Of a stretch of DNA of 64,000 nucleotides, positions 27,172 to 38,633 are shown piece by piece. Source of the stretch: Pseudomonas lundensis. GTDB lineage: Bacteria; Pseudomonadota; Gammaproteobacteria; Pseudomonadales; Pseudomonadaceae. The DNA lies in contig NZ_JYKY01000005.1 of assembly GCF_001042985.1 (NCBI RefSeq), forward strand, positions 62,001 to 126,000, written 5' to 3'. The notes under the pieces are model-generated. The model was given only the letters and a program-made list of their open reading frames with translations, had not been told where the DNA came from and made no database searches. How positions within the stretch are numbered: position 1 is the first letter of the stretch; each line of letters opens with the position of its first letter. Position numbers and translations under genes: made by a program.

Positions 27172-30100
27172 ATGGAGCGTCTGACACGCTTTTTTGCCGC
27201 GCTGACCCGCTGGGGATTAAGTCTTTGTGCGTTATTGCTGGTGCTGACGGCGCTCTACGTCAGCCTCGGGCGAGAACTCACGCCCCTGATTGCCGAATAC
27301 CGGGCCGACGTGCAAACCAAGGCCCGCGATGCCTTGGGCATGCCGTTGACCATCGGCAGCCTCGAAGGGCGCTGGCGCGGCATGGCGCCGGTGTTGCTGG
27401 CACATGACGTGATGGTGGGCGAAGGTCGCAGCGCCTTGCGCCTGGATGAAGTGCAAGTGGTGCCTGATGTCTGGGGCAGCGTGCTGGCCCGCGAAGTACG
27501 TATCGCCCACGTGCAGCTCAATGGCTTGCAACTGAGTGCGCGCCAGGACAAGGACGGGCACTGGACCCTCGAAGGTTTGCCAGTTCAGGACGACAAGCCT
27601 CTGGACCCCGAGCAGTTACTCAATCAGCTGCAAAAGGTTGCGCGTCTCTCCGTGCTCGACAGCCAGTTGACCCTGGAACCCTATAAAGAAGCGCCGATGA
27701 CCCTGACGTATGTCGGCCTGACCCTCGACGTGGGGTCTTCCGATCAACGCCTGGATGCGCGGTTGACCTTACCCGATGGCCAGCCGGTTGCGCTGAGTGT
27801 CAAAAGCCAGATTCGCGCCAGCCAGTGGCGTGACGGCGCGGCGCAAGCGTATGTCAGCCTGCCGCAAAGTAATTGGGCCAAATGGCTGCCGTCCAGCATG
27901 ACCCAAGGCTGGACCCTCAAGACACTCAAGGCCGGTGGTGAGTTCTGGTTCAATTGGGGCAACGGCACGGTGCAAAGCGCCACAGCCCGACTCAACGCCC
28001 CCACGTTCACCGGTGCCTACGCCGACCGCAAGCCAGCCACTATCGACAACCTGGCCTTGCATGCCTGGCTGGAACGCGGCGAGCAGGGTTACAACCTGGT
28101 GCTGGATTCCCTGGCCATGAGCCTGGGCGATACGCGCTGGGAAACCCGCGCGCAAGTGCAGCAGTTCAAGGGCACAGACACAGCGCAGGAGCGCTGGCAC
28201 CTGCAAGCCGATCATGTGAACCTGACCCCGATCACCCCCTTGCTGGACGCGCTGGCGCCGTGGCCGGAGGGCGTGGCCAAAGTGGTCGATCAACTCAAGG
28301 CGACTGGCACGCTGCGCAATGTGCTGGCTGATTTTCGCCCTCACGTGAGCGGCGATCAAAAGCTCAGTTTCGCGGCCAATCTGCAGCAAGTCGGTTTCAA
28401 CGCCACCCACGGTGCACCTGCGGCGCGCAATGTCAGCGGCCTGATCAGCGGCGACCTGGGCAAGGGCGAGCTGCGGCTGGACAGCAAGGATTTCATGCTG
28501 CACCTGGACCCGATCTTCGCCAAACCCTGGCATTACCAGCAGGCCAACGCCTTGCTGACCTGGACCCTGAGCAAAGACACCTTCACCCTCATCGCGCCCT
28601 ACATCAAGGTGCTGGGCGAAGAGGGCAAGATCGCTGCCGACTTCCTGATCCGCATTCATCTGGACCATTCGCAGGAAGACTACATGGACCTGCGCGTCGG
28701 GCTGACCGACGGCGACGGCCGTTTCACCCCTAAATACCTGCCTGAAGTCTTGAGCCCGGCCCTGACTGAATGGCTCAGCACTGCCATCATCAAGGGTGAC
28801 GTGGAGGAGGGCTTCTTCCAGTATCAGGGCTCGTTAAGCCATGATGCGGTCGCGGCCGCGCGCACCCTCAGCCTGTTTTTCAAGGTGCATGGCGCCGAGC
28901 TGGCTTTCCAGCCGGGCTGGCCCCATGTACGGAATGTATCGGGTGACGTCTTCATCGAGGACAGCGGCGTGCGGATCATGGCCAGCAAAGGCCAGTTGCT
29001 CGACACCGAGGTGCGTGATGTCGCAGTCAATATTCCCCACGTTCCCAGCGGCAAGGTCAGCCACTTGCTGTTGCAAGGGGACTTTGCAGGCGGTTTGGGC
29101 GACGGCCTGAAAATCCTTCAAGAAGCCCCCATCGGCACCGCTGACACCTTTGCCGGTTGGCAGGGTGATGGCCCGCTCACCGGGCGGGTCGACCTGGATA
29201 TACCGCTTGAGCACAGCGTCGAACCGAACATCGTGGTGGATTTCAAAACCGACAAGGCGCGGCTCAAAATCAGCGAACCGGAGCTTGAACTGACGCAGCT
29301 CAAGGGTGATTTCCGCTTTGACAGTGCCAAAGGCCTGAGCGGCAAAGGCATCACCGCCCGCGCATTCGACCGGCCGGTCAACGCGCAGATTTTTGCCGAC
29401 GGCAAACCGGGCCGCATCAGTACTCGCGTGGTTGCCAATGGCCAAATCGCCGTAAAAACCCTGACCAGCTGGCTGAAGTTCAACCAGCCGATTCCTGTTT
29501 CCGGCAACCTGCCCTATCAATTGCAACTGACGCTCGACGGCGCGGACAGCCAGTTGCGTGTCAATTCCAGCCTCAAAGGCGCGGCGATTGATTTGCCCGC
29601 ACCGTTTGGCCTGGCAACCAATGAAAGCCGTGACAGCGTATTCCGCATGACCCTGCAGGGGGCCGAGAAGCGGTACTGGTTTGACTACGGCAACCTGGCG
29701 AGCCTGACGTTCGCCGCGCCGGACGGCAAGCTTGAGGCAGGCCGCGGCGAGTTGTACCTCGGCGCCGGAGCGGCCTCGTTGCCCACCAGCAAGGGCTTGC
29801 GTGTTCGCGGCGTACTCTCGGAACTGGACGTTGCGCCGTGGCAGGCAGTGGTGGAGCGTTATGCGGGCAAGGATGTGGGGGGCAGCGCACAGCAATTGCT
29901 CAGCAGTGCGGATTTCAAAATTGGCAAACTGATTGCCATGGGCACCCAGCTCGACCAGGTCCGCTTGCAGATGAACCGCTACCCGGCGTCGTGGGGGATG
30001 AAAATCGACAGCAAACAGGCAGTCGGCTCGGTCACGCTGCCTGATGCGAAACATGCCCCGATTGCCATCACCATGCAGATCGTTCGTCTTCCGGCGACCG

Positions 30101-30984
30101 ACCCTAAAGCTGTGGCTGATGAGAATGCGCCTGACCCTTTGGCATCGGTTGACCCGCGTAAAATTCCGGCGATGGACATCATCATCCGCCAGCTCTACCA
30201 AGGCCCAGACCTGATCGGCGCCTGGTCGCTCAATGTGCGGCCCACCAATCGTGGCGTGTTGCTCAACAACCTCAACCTGGGGCTCAAAGGCCTGCTGCTT
30301 GAAGGTTCGGGCGGCTGGGAGGGTTTTGCTGGCGCCAGCAACAGTTGGTACAAGGGCCGCCTGGGCGGGCGGAATCTGGCGGACGTGCTGAAAAACTGGG
30401 GCTTCGCACCGAGCGTCACCAGTGACAACTTCCGACTGGACGTTGATGGCAACTGGCCAGGTTCGCCGGCGTGGATTGGCCTCAAGCGCTTCAGCGGCAC
30501 ACTGGACGCGTCCTTGAACAAAGGCCAGTTTGTGGAGGTTGATGGCAGCGCGCAGGTGCTGCGCATTTTTGGGCTGCTGAACTTCAACTCCATCGGTCGA
30601 CGCTTGCGCCTGGACTTCTCCGACCTGTTCGACAAAGGATTGAGTTACGACCGCGTCAAAGGTCTGCTACAAGCCAATCGCGGGGTGTACCGCGCGAACA
30701 AGCCCATCACCATGACCGGCCCTTCAAGCAACCTTGAGCTGAGCGGCACGCTGAACATGGTGACCGACCAAGTGGATGCGAATTTGCTGGTGACCTTGCC
30801 CGTGACCAATAACTTGCCGATCGCGGCTTTGCTGGTGGGCGCCCCGGCCGTCGGCGGTGCGTTGTTCCTGATCAACAAGTTGATCGGTGATCAGGTGTCG
30901 CGCTTTGCGAGTGTGCAATACAGCATCAAAGGGCCATGGCAGGATCCGAAGATCACCTTCGACAAGCCATTCGAGAAGAAGTAA
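27172..30984 (+). CDS. yhdP: YhdP family AsmA-like envelope protein
   Basis: 1270 residues, the largest gene here. YhdP is one of the AsmA-like bridge proteins that carry phospholipid from the inner to the outer membrane. One membrane helix at about 12-30 anchors it. The rest is long beta-rich repeating structure in the periplasm (DUF3971 and AsmA-like C-terminal region, with FNSIGRRLRLDFSDLFDKGLSYDRVKG near residue 1140). A short hydrophobic stretch (LPIAALLVGAPAVGGALFLINKLIG) closes the protein. It lies at its usual place between rng and the nitrilase/tldD genes. Confidence 0.92.
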   Translation: MERLTRFFAALTRWGLSLCALLLVLTALYVSLGRELTPLIAEYRADVQTKARDALGMPLTIGSLEGRWRGMAPVLLAHDVMVGEGRSALRLDEVQVVPDVWGSVLAREVRIAHVQLNGLQLSARQDKDGHWTLEGLPVQDDKPLDPEQLLNQLQKVARLSVLDSQLTLEPYKEAPMTLTYVGLTLDVGSSDQRLDARLTLPDGQPVALSVKSQIRASQWRDGAAQAYVSLPQSNWAKWLPSSMTQGWTLKTLKAGGEFWFNWGNGTVQSATARLNAPTFTGAYADRKPATIDNLALHAWLERGEQGYNLVLDSLAMSLGDTRWETRAQVQQFKGTDTAQERWHLQADHVNLTPITPLLDALAPWPEGVAKVVDQLKATGTLRNVLADFRPHVSGDQKLSFAANLQQVGFNATHGAPAARNVSGLISGDLGKGELRLDSKDFMLHLDPIFAKPWHYQQANALLTWTLSKDTFTLIAPYIKVLGEEGKIAADFLIRIHLDHSQEDYMDLRVGLTDGDGRFTPKYLPEVLSPALTEWLSTAIIKGDVEEGFFQYQGSLSHDAVAAARTLSLFFKVHGAELAFQPGWPHVRNVSGDVFIEDSGVRIMASKGQLLDTEVRDVAVNIPHVPSGKVSHLLLQGDFAGGLGDGLKILQEAPIGTADTFAGWQGDGPLTGRVDLDIPLEHSVEPNIVVDFKTDKARLKISEPELELTQLKGDFRFDSAKGLSGKGITARAFDRPVNAQIFADGKPGRISTRVVANGQIAVKTLTSWLKFNQPIPVSGNLPYQLQLTLDGADSQLRVNSSLKGAAIDLPAPFGLATNESRDSVFRMTLQGAEKRYWFDYGNLASLTFAAPDGKLEAGRGELYLGAGAASLPTSKGLRVRGVLSELDVAPWQAVVERYAGKDVGGSAQQLLSSADFKIGKLIAMGTQLDQVRLQMNRYPASWGMKIDSKQAVGSVTLPDAKHAPIAITMQIVRLPATDPKAVADENAPDPLASVDPRKIPAMDIIIRQLYQGPDLIGAWSLNVRPTNRGVLLNNLNLGLKGLLLEGSGGWEGFAGASNSWYKGRLGGRNLADVLKNWGFAPSVTSDNFRLDVDGNWPGSPAWIGLKRFSGTLDASLNKGQFVEVDGSAQVLRIFGLLNFNSIGRRLRLDFSDLFDKGLSYDRVKGLLQANRGVYRANKPITMTGPSSNLELSGTLNMVTDQVDANLLVTLPVTNNLPIAALLVGAPAVGGALFLINKLIGDQVSRFASVQYSIKGPWQDPKITFDKPFEKK

Positions 30985-31004
30985 GCGCGACCGAGGAGCA
31001 GGGC

Positions 31005-31853
31005 ATGTCGTTAGCAGTGATTCAAATGGTCAGTCAAAGCGATGTGCTGGCCAACTTGGCTCAAGCCCGGCGTTTACTTGAAGACGCGGCAGCCGGTGGC
31101 GCACAACTGGTCGTGCTGCCGGAGAACTTCGCGGCCATGGGGCGCCGGGACATGGCCGCCGTGGGGCGGGCCGAGGCGTTGGGCGAAGGTCCAATCCTGC
31201 CCTGGTTGAAACAGACCGCTTGCGACCTCAAGTTATGGGTGGTGGCGGGCACGTTGCCATTGCCGCCTGCCGGTCAGCCCGATGCCAAATCCCGTGCCTG
31301 TTCGCTGTTGATCAACGCAGACGGTGAACAGGTGGCGCGCTACGACAAGCTGCACTTGTTTGACGTAGACGTGTCTGACAATCGTGGCCGGTACCGTGAG
31401 TCTGACGACTATGCTCAAGGTGAGCAGGTTGTCGTGGCAGACACGCCGGTCGGCAAGTTGGGGATGACGGTATGTTATGACCTGCGCTTCCCCGAGCTGT
31501 ACAGCGAGCTGCGTGCAGCCGGTGCCGAACTGATCAGCGCGCCGTCGGCTTTTACCGCTGTGACCGGGGCGGCGCATTGGGACATCCTGATCCGTGCCCG
31601 GGCCATTGAAACTCAATGTTACGTGTTGGCGGCGGCACAAGGTGGCGTACATCCGGGGCCACGTGAGACTTTCGGCCACGCGGCCATCATTGACCCCTGG
31701 GGCCGAGTGCTGGCTGAGCAGGCGCAAGGTGAGGGGGTATTGATCGCCCCACGCGATGCAGCAGAACAAGCGGCCATCAGGGCACGCATGCCGGTGGTCA
31801 GCCACCGACGATTTTTTTCGCAGGGCGCACAGCGACCTGCCACGCAAGGCTAA
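31005..31853 (+). CDS. Carbon-nitrogen hydrolase (nitrilase superfamily)
   Basis: 282 residues from the ATG at 31005, which has GAGGAG upstream; the longer frame overlaps the yhdP end. The catalytic triad is visible: Glu in LVVLPENFAAM, Lys in ARYDKLHLFDVD, and Cys in GMTVCYDLRFPELY. It is of the type near NitFhit/deaminated-glutathione amidase (Nit1/YbeM), which repairs deaminated glutathione. That substrate is a family-level guess. It is conserved between yhdP and tldD in Pseudomonas. Confidence 0.92.
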   Translation: MSLAVIQMVSQSDVLANLAQARRLLEDAAAGGAQLVVLPENFAAMGRRDMAAVGRAEALGEGPILPWLKQTACDLKLWVVAGTLPLPPAGQPDAKSRACSLLINADGEQVARYDKLHLFDVDVSDNRGRYRESDDYAQGEQVVVADTPVGKLGMTVCYDLRFPELYSELRAAGAELISAPSAFTAVTGAAHWDILIRARAIETQCYVLAAAQGGVHPGPRETFGHAAIIDPWGRVLAEQAQGEGVLIAPRDAAEQAAIRARMPVVSHRRFFSQGAQRPATQG

Positions 31854-31912
31854 TTCAGGCCCATGGGTTCGGCACTCAAAGATGCTGAAGCACGGGCCAA
31901 GACGGAGTGAAT

Positions 31913-33355
31913 ATGAGCGAGTTGTTGACCTCAGTCAGCGAACACCTGTTGGCACCGGGCGGTGTCACCCTTGAGAGCCTGCAGACCGTGCTGGGTGACC
32001 TGGCCGGGCCGGGGATCGATGCGGCGGATTTGTACTTTCAGGGCCAGATTTCCGAATCCTGGGCACTGGAAGACGGCATCGTAAAAGAAGGCAGCTTCAA
32101 TTTGGATCAAGGCGTAGGTGTACGCGCCCAGTCTGGCGAGAAAACCGGATTTGCCTACAGCAACGCCATCACCCTTGAGGCATTGGGGCTGGTCGCCCGT
32201 GCAGCGCGCTCGATCTCTCGGGCCGGTCAGCACGGCACCGTTCAAGCCTTCACCACGCAGGATGTAGCGCAGTTGTATGCGCCGGACAACCCGCTGGAAG
32301 TCATCAGCCGTGCGCAAAAGGTCGAACTGCTCAAGCGCGTCGACGCCGCCACCCGCGCCCTCGACCCGCGCATTCAACAAGTCACCGTGAGCATGGCCGG
32401 GGTATGGGAACGTATTCTGGTGGCTTCCACCGACGGCGGCCTGGCGGCCGATGTGCGGCCGTTGGTGCGTTTCAACGTGAGTGTCATCGTTGAGCAAAAC
32501 GGCCGTCGTGAGCGGGGCGGACATGGCGGCGGCGGGCGTACGGATTACCGTTATTTCCTGACTGACGACCGCGCCATGGGCTATGCCCGCGAAGCCTTGC
32601 GTCAGGCGCTGGTCAACCTCGAAGCCGTACCGGCACCGGCCGGTACCCTGCCTGTCGTACTGGGTTCCGGTTGGTCGGGCGTGTTGTTGCACGAAGCCGT
32701 GGGCCATGGTCTGGAGGGGGATTTCAATCGCAAGGGCAGTTCAGCCTACAGCGGCCGCATGGGCGAGCGTGTGGCTTCGAGCTTGTGCACCATCGTCGAT
32801 GACGGCACCTTGCCAGGGCGTCGCGGCTCGTTGAGCGTGGACGACGAAGGCACCCCGACCGAGTGCACGACGTTGATCGAAAACGGCGTACTCAAGGGTT
32901 ACATGCAAGACAAACTGAATGCACGCTTGATGGGCGTGGCCCGCACCGGTAACGGTCGTCGCGAATCCTATGCACATTTACCCATGCCACGCATGACCAA
33001 CACCTACATGTTGGGCGGCGAAAGCGATCCGGCTGAAATCATTGCCTCGGTGAAAAAGGGCATCTACTGCGCCAATCTGGGCGGTGGTCAGGTTGACATC
33101 ACCAGCGGCAAGTTCGTGTTTTCTACCAGCGAAGCGTATTTGATCGAAGACGGCAAAATCACCCGTCCGGTCAAGGGCGCGACCCTGATTGGCAACGGAC
33201 CCGAAGCGATGAGCAAAGTGTCGATGGTCGGTAATGACCTGTCGCTGGACAGCGGCGTGGGGACATGTGGCAAGGACGGGCAGTCGGTGCCGGTGGGCGT
33301 CGGTCAGCCAACCTTGAAGATTGATGCAATTACAGTCGGAGGTACGGGCAGTTGA
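31913..33355 (+). CDS. tldD: Metalloprotease TldD
   Basis: 480 residues from the ATG at 31913, with GGAG 5-8 bases upstream; the GTG at 31907 overlaps this site. TldD and TldE (PmbA) form a heterodimeric Zn protease that trims unfolded peptides and microcin or CcdA-type substrates. The catalytic [12 protein letters not shown] (HExxxH) motif is intact, as are [18 protein letters not shown] and the C-terminal [18 protein letters not shown]. Its partner pmbA lies 0.7 kb downstream, separated by convergent yjgA. Confidence 0.96.
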   Translation: MSELLTSVSEHLLAPGGVTLESLQTVLGDLAGPGIDAADLYFQGQISESWALEDGIVKEGSFNLDQGVGVRAQSGEKTGFAYSNAITLEALGLVARAARSISRAGQHGTVQAFTTQDVAQLYAPDNPLEVISRAQKVELLKRVDAATRALDPRIQQVTVSMAGVWERILVASTDGGLAADVRPLVRFNVSVIVEQNGRRERGGHGGGGRTDYRYFLTDDRAMGYAREALRQALVNLEAVPAPAGTLPVVLGSGWSGVLLHEAVGHGLEGDFNRKGSSAYSGRMGERVASSLCTIVDDGTLPGRRGSLSVDDEGTPTECTTLIENGVLKGYMQDKLNARLMGVARTGNGRRESYAHLPMPRMTNTYMLGGESDPAEIIASVKKGIYCANLGGGQVDITSGKFVFSTSEAYLIEDGKITRPVKGATLIGNGPEAMSKVSMVGNDLSLDSGVGTCGKDGQSVPVGVGQPTLKIDAITVGGTGS

Positions 33356-33361
33356 CGGGCT

Positions 33362-33390
33362 GCGGGCGGGTTGCAGGGCAACCCGCCCGC
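33362..33390. terminator. Long GC hairpin between convergent tldD and yjgA
   Basis: A perfect 13-base stem GCGGGCGGGTTGC / GCAACCCGCCCGC with a 3-base loop, in the 44-base gap between the two stop codons. There is no T-run on either strand, so it may act as a barrier or RNA stabiliser rather than a classical intrinsic terminator. Confidence 0.6.
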
Positions 33391-33399
33391 GTACGGGAC

Positions 33400-33921
33400 T
33401 TAACGCAAGCCGCGTTGAGTCTCGTCCAACCCACGAATGTACTTGAACAATTTGCGGCTGGAAGCCGGGGCCTTGTTATGAGCCAGTTCGTGTTTGGCCT
33501 GACGCACGATCGAACGCAATTGCTGACGATCGGCTTCGGGGAACTCGATGACAAATTTTTCCAGTACATCGTCATCGCCTTCGATCAGGCGATCACGCCA
33601 GCGCTCGAGGCCGTGGAAACGTTCGTTGTATTGGCGCGAAGAGGCATCCACTTGATCGAGCATCGCCAGAATTTCGTCGATCGGTTGATCGCGCATCAGC
33701 TTGCCGATGAACTGGATGTGCCGCTTACGGGCAATATGAGCCGTATGTTTTGAAGCATCTACCAGTGCCCGGCGCAAAGCGTCGGTCAAAGGCATTTTGT
33801 TCAGCAAGTCAGGCTTGAGCGTCGTCAGACGTTCGCCCAGATCAACCAGAGCATGAAGCTCGCGTTTGACCTGTGATTTGCTTTTTTCGCCGTCGAAGGC
33901 GTCGTCGTAAGAATCAACCAT
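33400..33921 (-). CDS. yjgA: Ribosome biogenesis factor YjgA (DUF615)
   Basis: 173 residues from the ATG at 33919-33921. YjgA associates with late 50S ribosome precursors. It is helical and highly charged: [49 protein letters not shown] and [24 protein letters not shown]. It sits on the opposite strand between tldD and pmbA, an arrangement seen across gamma-proteobacteria. Confidence 0.94.
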   Translation of the reverse strand: MVDSYDDAFDGEKSKSQVKRELHALVDLGERLTTLKPDLLNKMPLTDALRRALVDASKHTAHIARKRHIQFIGKLMRDQPIDEILAMLDQVDASSRQYNERFHGLERWRDRLIEGDDDVLEKFVIEFPEADRQQLRSIVRQAKHELAHNKAPASSRKLFKYIRGLDETQRGLR

Positions 33922-34028
33922 GGTGGCAGTCCGCAAAGAAACGCCGCCATGATAACCAGTCGGGGGCCGCTTGTCCGGCCCGGTCGCTCGGCGGCCCTTC
34001 CGAAAACAGAATTTGAGTGGAGAAAACC

Positions 34029-35375
34029 ATGAGTGCAGTAGAAAGCGTCGGCCCGCAGGCCTTGCCGGCACTGCAAGAGCAGGTCGAGCACATTATTGCC
34101 GAAGCCAAGCGTCAGGGCGCCAGTGCCTGCGAAGTGGCCGTGTCGCTGGAGCAGGGCTTGTCGACTTCGGTACGTCAGCGTGAGGTTGAGACCGTTGAGT
34201 TCAATCGCGATCAGGGCTTCGGTATCACCCTTTACGTGGGGCAACGCAAAGGTTCGGCGAGCACTTCGGCCACCGGTCCTGATGCGATTCGCGAAACGGT
34301 TGCTGCTGCGCTGGCGATTGCCAGCCATACGTCCGAGGACGAAAGTTCCGGCTTGGCCGACCCGCAGTTAATGGCCCGGGACCTGAAGGATTTCGATCTG
34401 TTCCACACGTGGGACATCACCCCCGAGCAAGCCATCGAAAAGGCACTGGCTTGCGAAGCGGCTGCTTTTGACGCCGACAGCCGCATTAAAAACGCCGACG
34501 GCACTACACTCAGCACCCATCAAGGCTGCCGCGTGTATGGCAACAGCAACGGGTTTATTGGAGGCTCGGCCTCTACACGCCATAGCCTGAGCTGCGTGAT
34601 GATCGCCGAAGGCGACGGCCAGATGCAGCGCGATTACTGGTATGACGTGAACTGTCAGGGTGAGTTGCTGGCCGACGCTGCCGTCATCGGCCGACGGGCC
34701 GCGGAGCGCGCAGCTCGTCGTCTGGGCTCGCGCCCGGTGCCGACCTGCGAAGTGCCGGTGCTGTTTAGCGCCGAGCTGGCCGGAGGGCTGTTCGGCAGCT
34801 TTTTGGGCGCCATTTCGGGCGGCAACCTGTACCGCAAATCGTCGTTCCTGCTCGATGCCATGGGCCAGCAGATTTTCCCTGAATGGCTGACCCTGGACGA
34901 ACGTCCGCACTTGATGCGTGCCATGGGCAGTTCGTCTTTCGACAACGATGGCCTGGCCACTTACGCCAAACCGTTCATCAAGGACGGCGAACTGGTGTCC
35001 TACATCCTCAGCACGTATTCCGGCCGCAAATTGGGCATGCCCAGCACGGCGAACGCGGGCGGCGTGCACAACCTGTTCGTGACCCATGGCGATGAAGACC
35101 AGGCTGCCTTGATTCGCCGCATGGGCCGCGGGTTGTTTGTGACGGAATTGATGGGCAGCGGCCTGAACATGGTCACAGGCGACTACTCACGGGGCGCGGC
35201 GGGTTTCTGGGTCGAAAACGGCGAAATCCAGTTCCCGGTGCAAGAGGTGACCATTGCCGGCAACATGCGCGATATGTTCAAACAGATCGTTGCCGTGGGC
35301 AATGACCTTGAGCTGCGCAGCAATATTCGCACCGGTTCTGTGTTGATTGAGCGGATGAAAATCGGCGGCAGCTGA
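34029..35375 (+). CDS. pmbA: Metalloprotease subunit PmbA/TldE
   Basis: 448 residues from the ATG at 34029, with GGAG 8 bases upstream; a GTG at 34017 precedes that site. It is the partner of TldD and lacks the HExxxH motif, as expected of TldE. The family blocks [42 protein letters not shown] and the C-terminal [20 protein letters not shown] are present. It ends 15 bases before a clear terminator. Confidence 0.95.
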   Translation: MSAVESVGPQALPALQEQVEHIIAEAKRQGASACEVAVSLEQGLSTSVRQREVETVEFNRDQGFGITLYVGQRKGSASTSATGPDAIRETVAAALAIASHTSEDESSGLADPQLMARDLKDFDLFHTWDITPEQAIEKALACEAAAFDADSRIKNADGTTLSTHQGCRVYGNSNGFIGGSASTRHSLSCVMIAEGDGQMQRDYWYDVNCQGELLADAAVIGRRAAERAARRLGSRPVPTCEVPVLFSAELAGGLFGSFLGAISGGNLYRKSSFLLDAMGQQIFPEWLTLDERPHLMRAMGSSSFDNDGLATYAKPFIKDGELVSYILSTYSGRKLGMPSTANAGGVHNLFVTHGDEDQAALIRRMGRGLFVTELMGSGLNMVTGDYSRGAAGFWVENGEIQFPVQEVTIAGNMRDMFKQIVAVGNDLELRSNIRTGSVLIERMKIGGS

Positions 35376-35390
35376 TTTCTCAACTGTTTT

Positions 35391-35429
35391 AAAAAGGCGT
35401 ATCACGGTTCAAGTGATGCGCCTTTTTTT
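35391..35429 (+). terminator. Rho-independent terminator after pmbA
   Basis: AAAAAGGCGTATCAC / GTGATGCGCCTTTTTT with a 7-base loop, ending in seven T. One mismatch in a stem of about 15. It marks the end of the mreB-to-pmbA region. Confidence 0.88.
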
Positions 35430-35448
35430 ATGCAGGTGAGCCATTGCG

Positions 35449-35766
35449 TCAGTCACTAGGCCATCCCGCCGGCATACGTCCGCAGAGCGCATTTCCCTTA
35501 TAGTGTGCTCCTAACTTGGCGAAGTGCATCAAGGGGCCACAGCTATAAAAATCGGATGTTAGTTCAGTATCAATTTTGCAAACCGGTAACATCAACGGGA
35601 CGGGGAAAAAGACGAGCCACAGGCTTATCCGGCACCATTTGTGCCCCTCTCGTGGTTCGCGAGCCTGTTCAACCTGGCGAGGATCGTTTTTTGGCACAAT
35701 GACCGAAGCGCCTATGCATCCGGTCAATACACTTGTCATTGCAATGCATGCAATAAATCGCTTCAT
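35449..35766 (-). CDS. Orphan small lipoprotein
   Basis: 105 residues from the ATG at 35764-35766. A lipoprotein signal ending in the lipobox LTGC at about residue 17, then a short polar region and a hydrophobic stretch LWLVFFPVPLMLPVC. I recognise no family. Its codon use is less GC-biased than its neighbours, with many A- or T-ending codons. It lies alone between the pmbA terminator and an AT-rich gap, which suggests recent gain. The ribosome site is weak (AAGTAAG). Confidence 0.6.
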   Translation of the reverse strand: MKRFIACIAMTSVLTGCIGASVIVPKNDPRQVEQAREPREGHKWCRISLWLVFFPVPLMLPVCKIDTELTSDFYSCGPLMHFAKLGAHYKGNALCGRMPAGWPSD

Positions 35767-35772
35767 GTTCAA

Positions 35773-36330
35773 TGGCTTACTTCAATTGGTTCAATGTCGT
35801 TTTCAGCGTTCTGATCGTGACCCAATGCCCTTGGAATCAGGTTCTTGGGCAAGATGAAGGCTTGGCGTTATTCGAGCAGCTCCCTCTTCTAATCATCCGA
35901 AAAGCAATCATTGATGCGTCGCTTATCAGGAAGTGAGAAGGGTGGTTTACGCCAAGAGTTAGCAGGTTTGAGTCGGGTTGTTTGACCTGCGAGAACATGA
36001 GCTTATCCTTAAGCAAATATGAAGTTTAAATAAAATATCCTGCGTATCCGATAGGGCGTAGAGCCTGTTTGTTGGCGCAACTTAACATGTATTTGCATCT
36101 AAGTAAGTGGGTTTATTATTTAAAGAGAAATATCCACAAAGTGCGCAAGAAGTTGCGCACTACTATTCAGGGATTCAACTGACTCATTGCAGTCCGGTTT
36201 TTCGTGTTTAACCTGTGCTCGCGTTTTTGAACCTCATGGGGCCGAGTTTTGCGTGCAAACTGAGCGCCTGCGCTTCCCCGCCTTGAAAGCGTGACGGACG
36301 TTTTTGTCCGGGAGGTACCTCCTTTCGCAG
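35773..36330. other. AT-richer intergenic gap without recognisable genes
   Basis: About 560 bases between the orphan lipoprotein and the fagA promoter. Local A+T is clearly higher than in the rest of the window (for example 36000-36140). No open frame has coding character on either strand. It contains the hairpin at 36141-36160 and a perfect 12-base palindrome GGAGGTACCTCC at 36311-36322. It could be a remnant of a mobile insertion or hold a small RNA. Confidence 0.6.
36141..36160. other. Perfect hairpin in the AT-rich gap
   Basis: GTGCGCAA (36141-36148), loop GAAG, TTGCGCAC (36153-36160). The stem is GC-rich inside AT-rich flanks and has no following T-run. It could be part of a small RNA or a protein-binding site. 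Confidence 0.4.
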
Positions 36331-36332
36331 GC

Positions 36333-36361
36333 TTGTTTTGATAATCAATATCGCTTAATAA
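36333..36361 (+). promoter_or_regulatory. Candidate sigma-70 promoter of fagA-fumC-orfX-sodA
   Basis: TTGTTT at 36333-36338, a 17-base spacer, TAATAA at 36356-36361. The spacer holds GATAATCAATATC (36340-36352), a weaker Fur-like repeat, and the -10 overlaps the Fur box at 36357, so bound Fur would block RNA polymerase. Confidence 0.55.
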
Positions 36362-36375
36362 TGAATCTCATTATC
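36357..36375 (+). promoter_or_regulatory. Fur box upstream of fagA
   Basis: The 19 bases at 36357-36375 match the Fur consensus GATAATGATAATCATTATC at 15 positions, with intact outer ATAATGA and TCATTATC. It lies 16 bases before the fagA start, as expected for the iron-repressed fagA-fumC-orfX-sodA operon known in P. aeruginosa. Confidence 0.8.
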
Positions 36376-36390
36376 GAGCGAGCCTGGATC

Positions 36391-36778
36391 ATGAGTTCTG
36401 TGTTGCACGAAAGCCCTTATCAGGAAAGCTGGCGCTGGATGAGTCGCCAGATCCGCTGCGGGCTGGCGCCCGATGAGCCGCGCCTGATTGAGCATTATCT
36501 GGCCGAAGGCCGTTACCTGGCCTGTTGCACGTCAACGTCGTCCTGGACGATTGCCCTCACGTCGTTCCGGCTTTTGCTGGACACCGCCACCGATACGGCG
36601 CTGCCTTGGCACTGGCGCAGTATGTGCCTTGACCATGCGTGGCGACCGCTGCGTGACCTCGAAACCCAAGCCTTGTGCGGATGTCGACTCAAACGCTGGC
36701 AACGCTGTGCCTGGCAATTGGCGACCTGTGAACTTGAACCGTCCATTTCTTTAATCGAACTGATGCAAGGATTTCACG

Positions 36779-36786
<8 letters not shown>
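36391..36786 (+). CDS. fagA: Fur-associated protein FagA
   Basis: 131 residues from the ATG at 36391; the ATG at 36361 overlaps the Fur box and is unlikely. In P. aeruginosa fagA is the first gene of the iron-starvation operon with fumC, orfX and sodA; its own function is not established. The protein is Trp-, Cys- and Leu-rich with no signal peptide (SSVLHESPYQESWRWM at the start, LCGCRLKRWQRCAWQLA near the end). It overlaps fumC by 8 bases. Confidence 0.85.
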
Positions 36787-38155
<1,369 letters not shown>

Positions 38156-38182
38156 CCCCCCGACACTGCTTTGGAGGTGCAC

Positions 38183-38632
38183 ATGGAACACTGGAAACGC
38201 ACGATCGAAAGAGCCAATCGCTGTTTCGCTGAAGGCGAGCTGGTGGATGCGCGCGAGCACTACTTGCAAGCGCTGGCGCTGGCTCAAGTGTTGTTTGAGC
38301 GCTGGAGTGATGCTGACGAAGCAGTGGCGGCCTGCGTGATTTCGCATCACAACCTGGCGGACGTGCATTTACGCCTTAATCAGCCGGAAGAGAGCGTTGA
38401 GTACTTATGCTCGATTCATCAGCGGTTGCTGCAAACCGTCCAGAACCCGCGACTCAAGCCTGAGCTGCGAGAAGCCGCGCTGCGTCAGAGCAGTAAAACC
38501 TATGTCGAGTTATTGAATTTCATCAGTGAGCATGGCGAGTACCCGCGCTCAGACCTGTTGCTCAAGCGCAACGTTACTCAATCCAGCCACGCATTCTCAA
38601 CGGTCAGCGGCCAACCTTCAGGAGTCCATTGA
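38183..38632 (+). CDS. OrfX, conserved helical protein of the fumC-sodA operon
   Basis: 149 residues from the ATG at 38183, with GGAGG 6 bases before. It looks like a TPR-type helical protein ([49 protein letters not shown]). The equivalent P. aeruginosa gene is called orfX and has no known function. It sits between fumC and sodA and ends 1 base before the sodA start. Confidence 0.85.
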   Translation: MEHWKRTIERANRCFAEGELVDAREHYLQALALAQVLFERWSDADEAVAACVISHHNLADVHLRLNQPEESVEYLCSIHQRLLQTVQNPRLKPELREAALRQSSKTYVELLNFISEHGEYPRSDLLLKRNVTQSSHAFSTVSGQPSGVH

Positions 38633-38633
38633 T

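Noticed and set aside
36311-36322. Perfect palindrome GGAGGTACCTCC upstream of the fagA promoter
   Set aside because: Noted in the gap entry, but nothing supports a function and 12-base GC palindromes are not rare in this composition.
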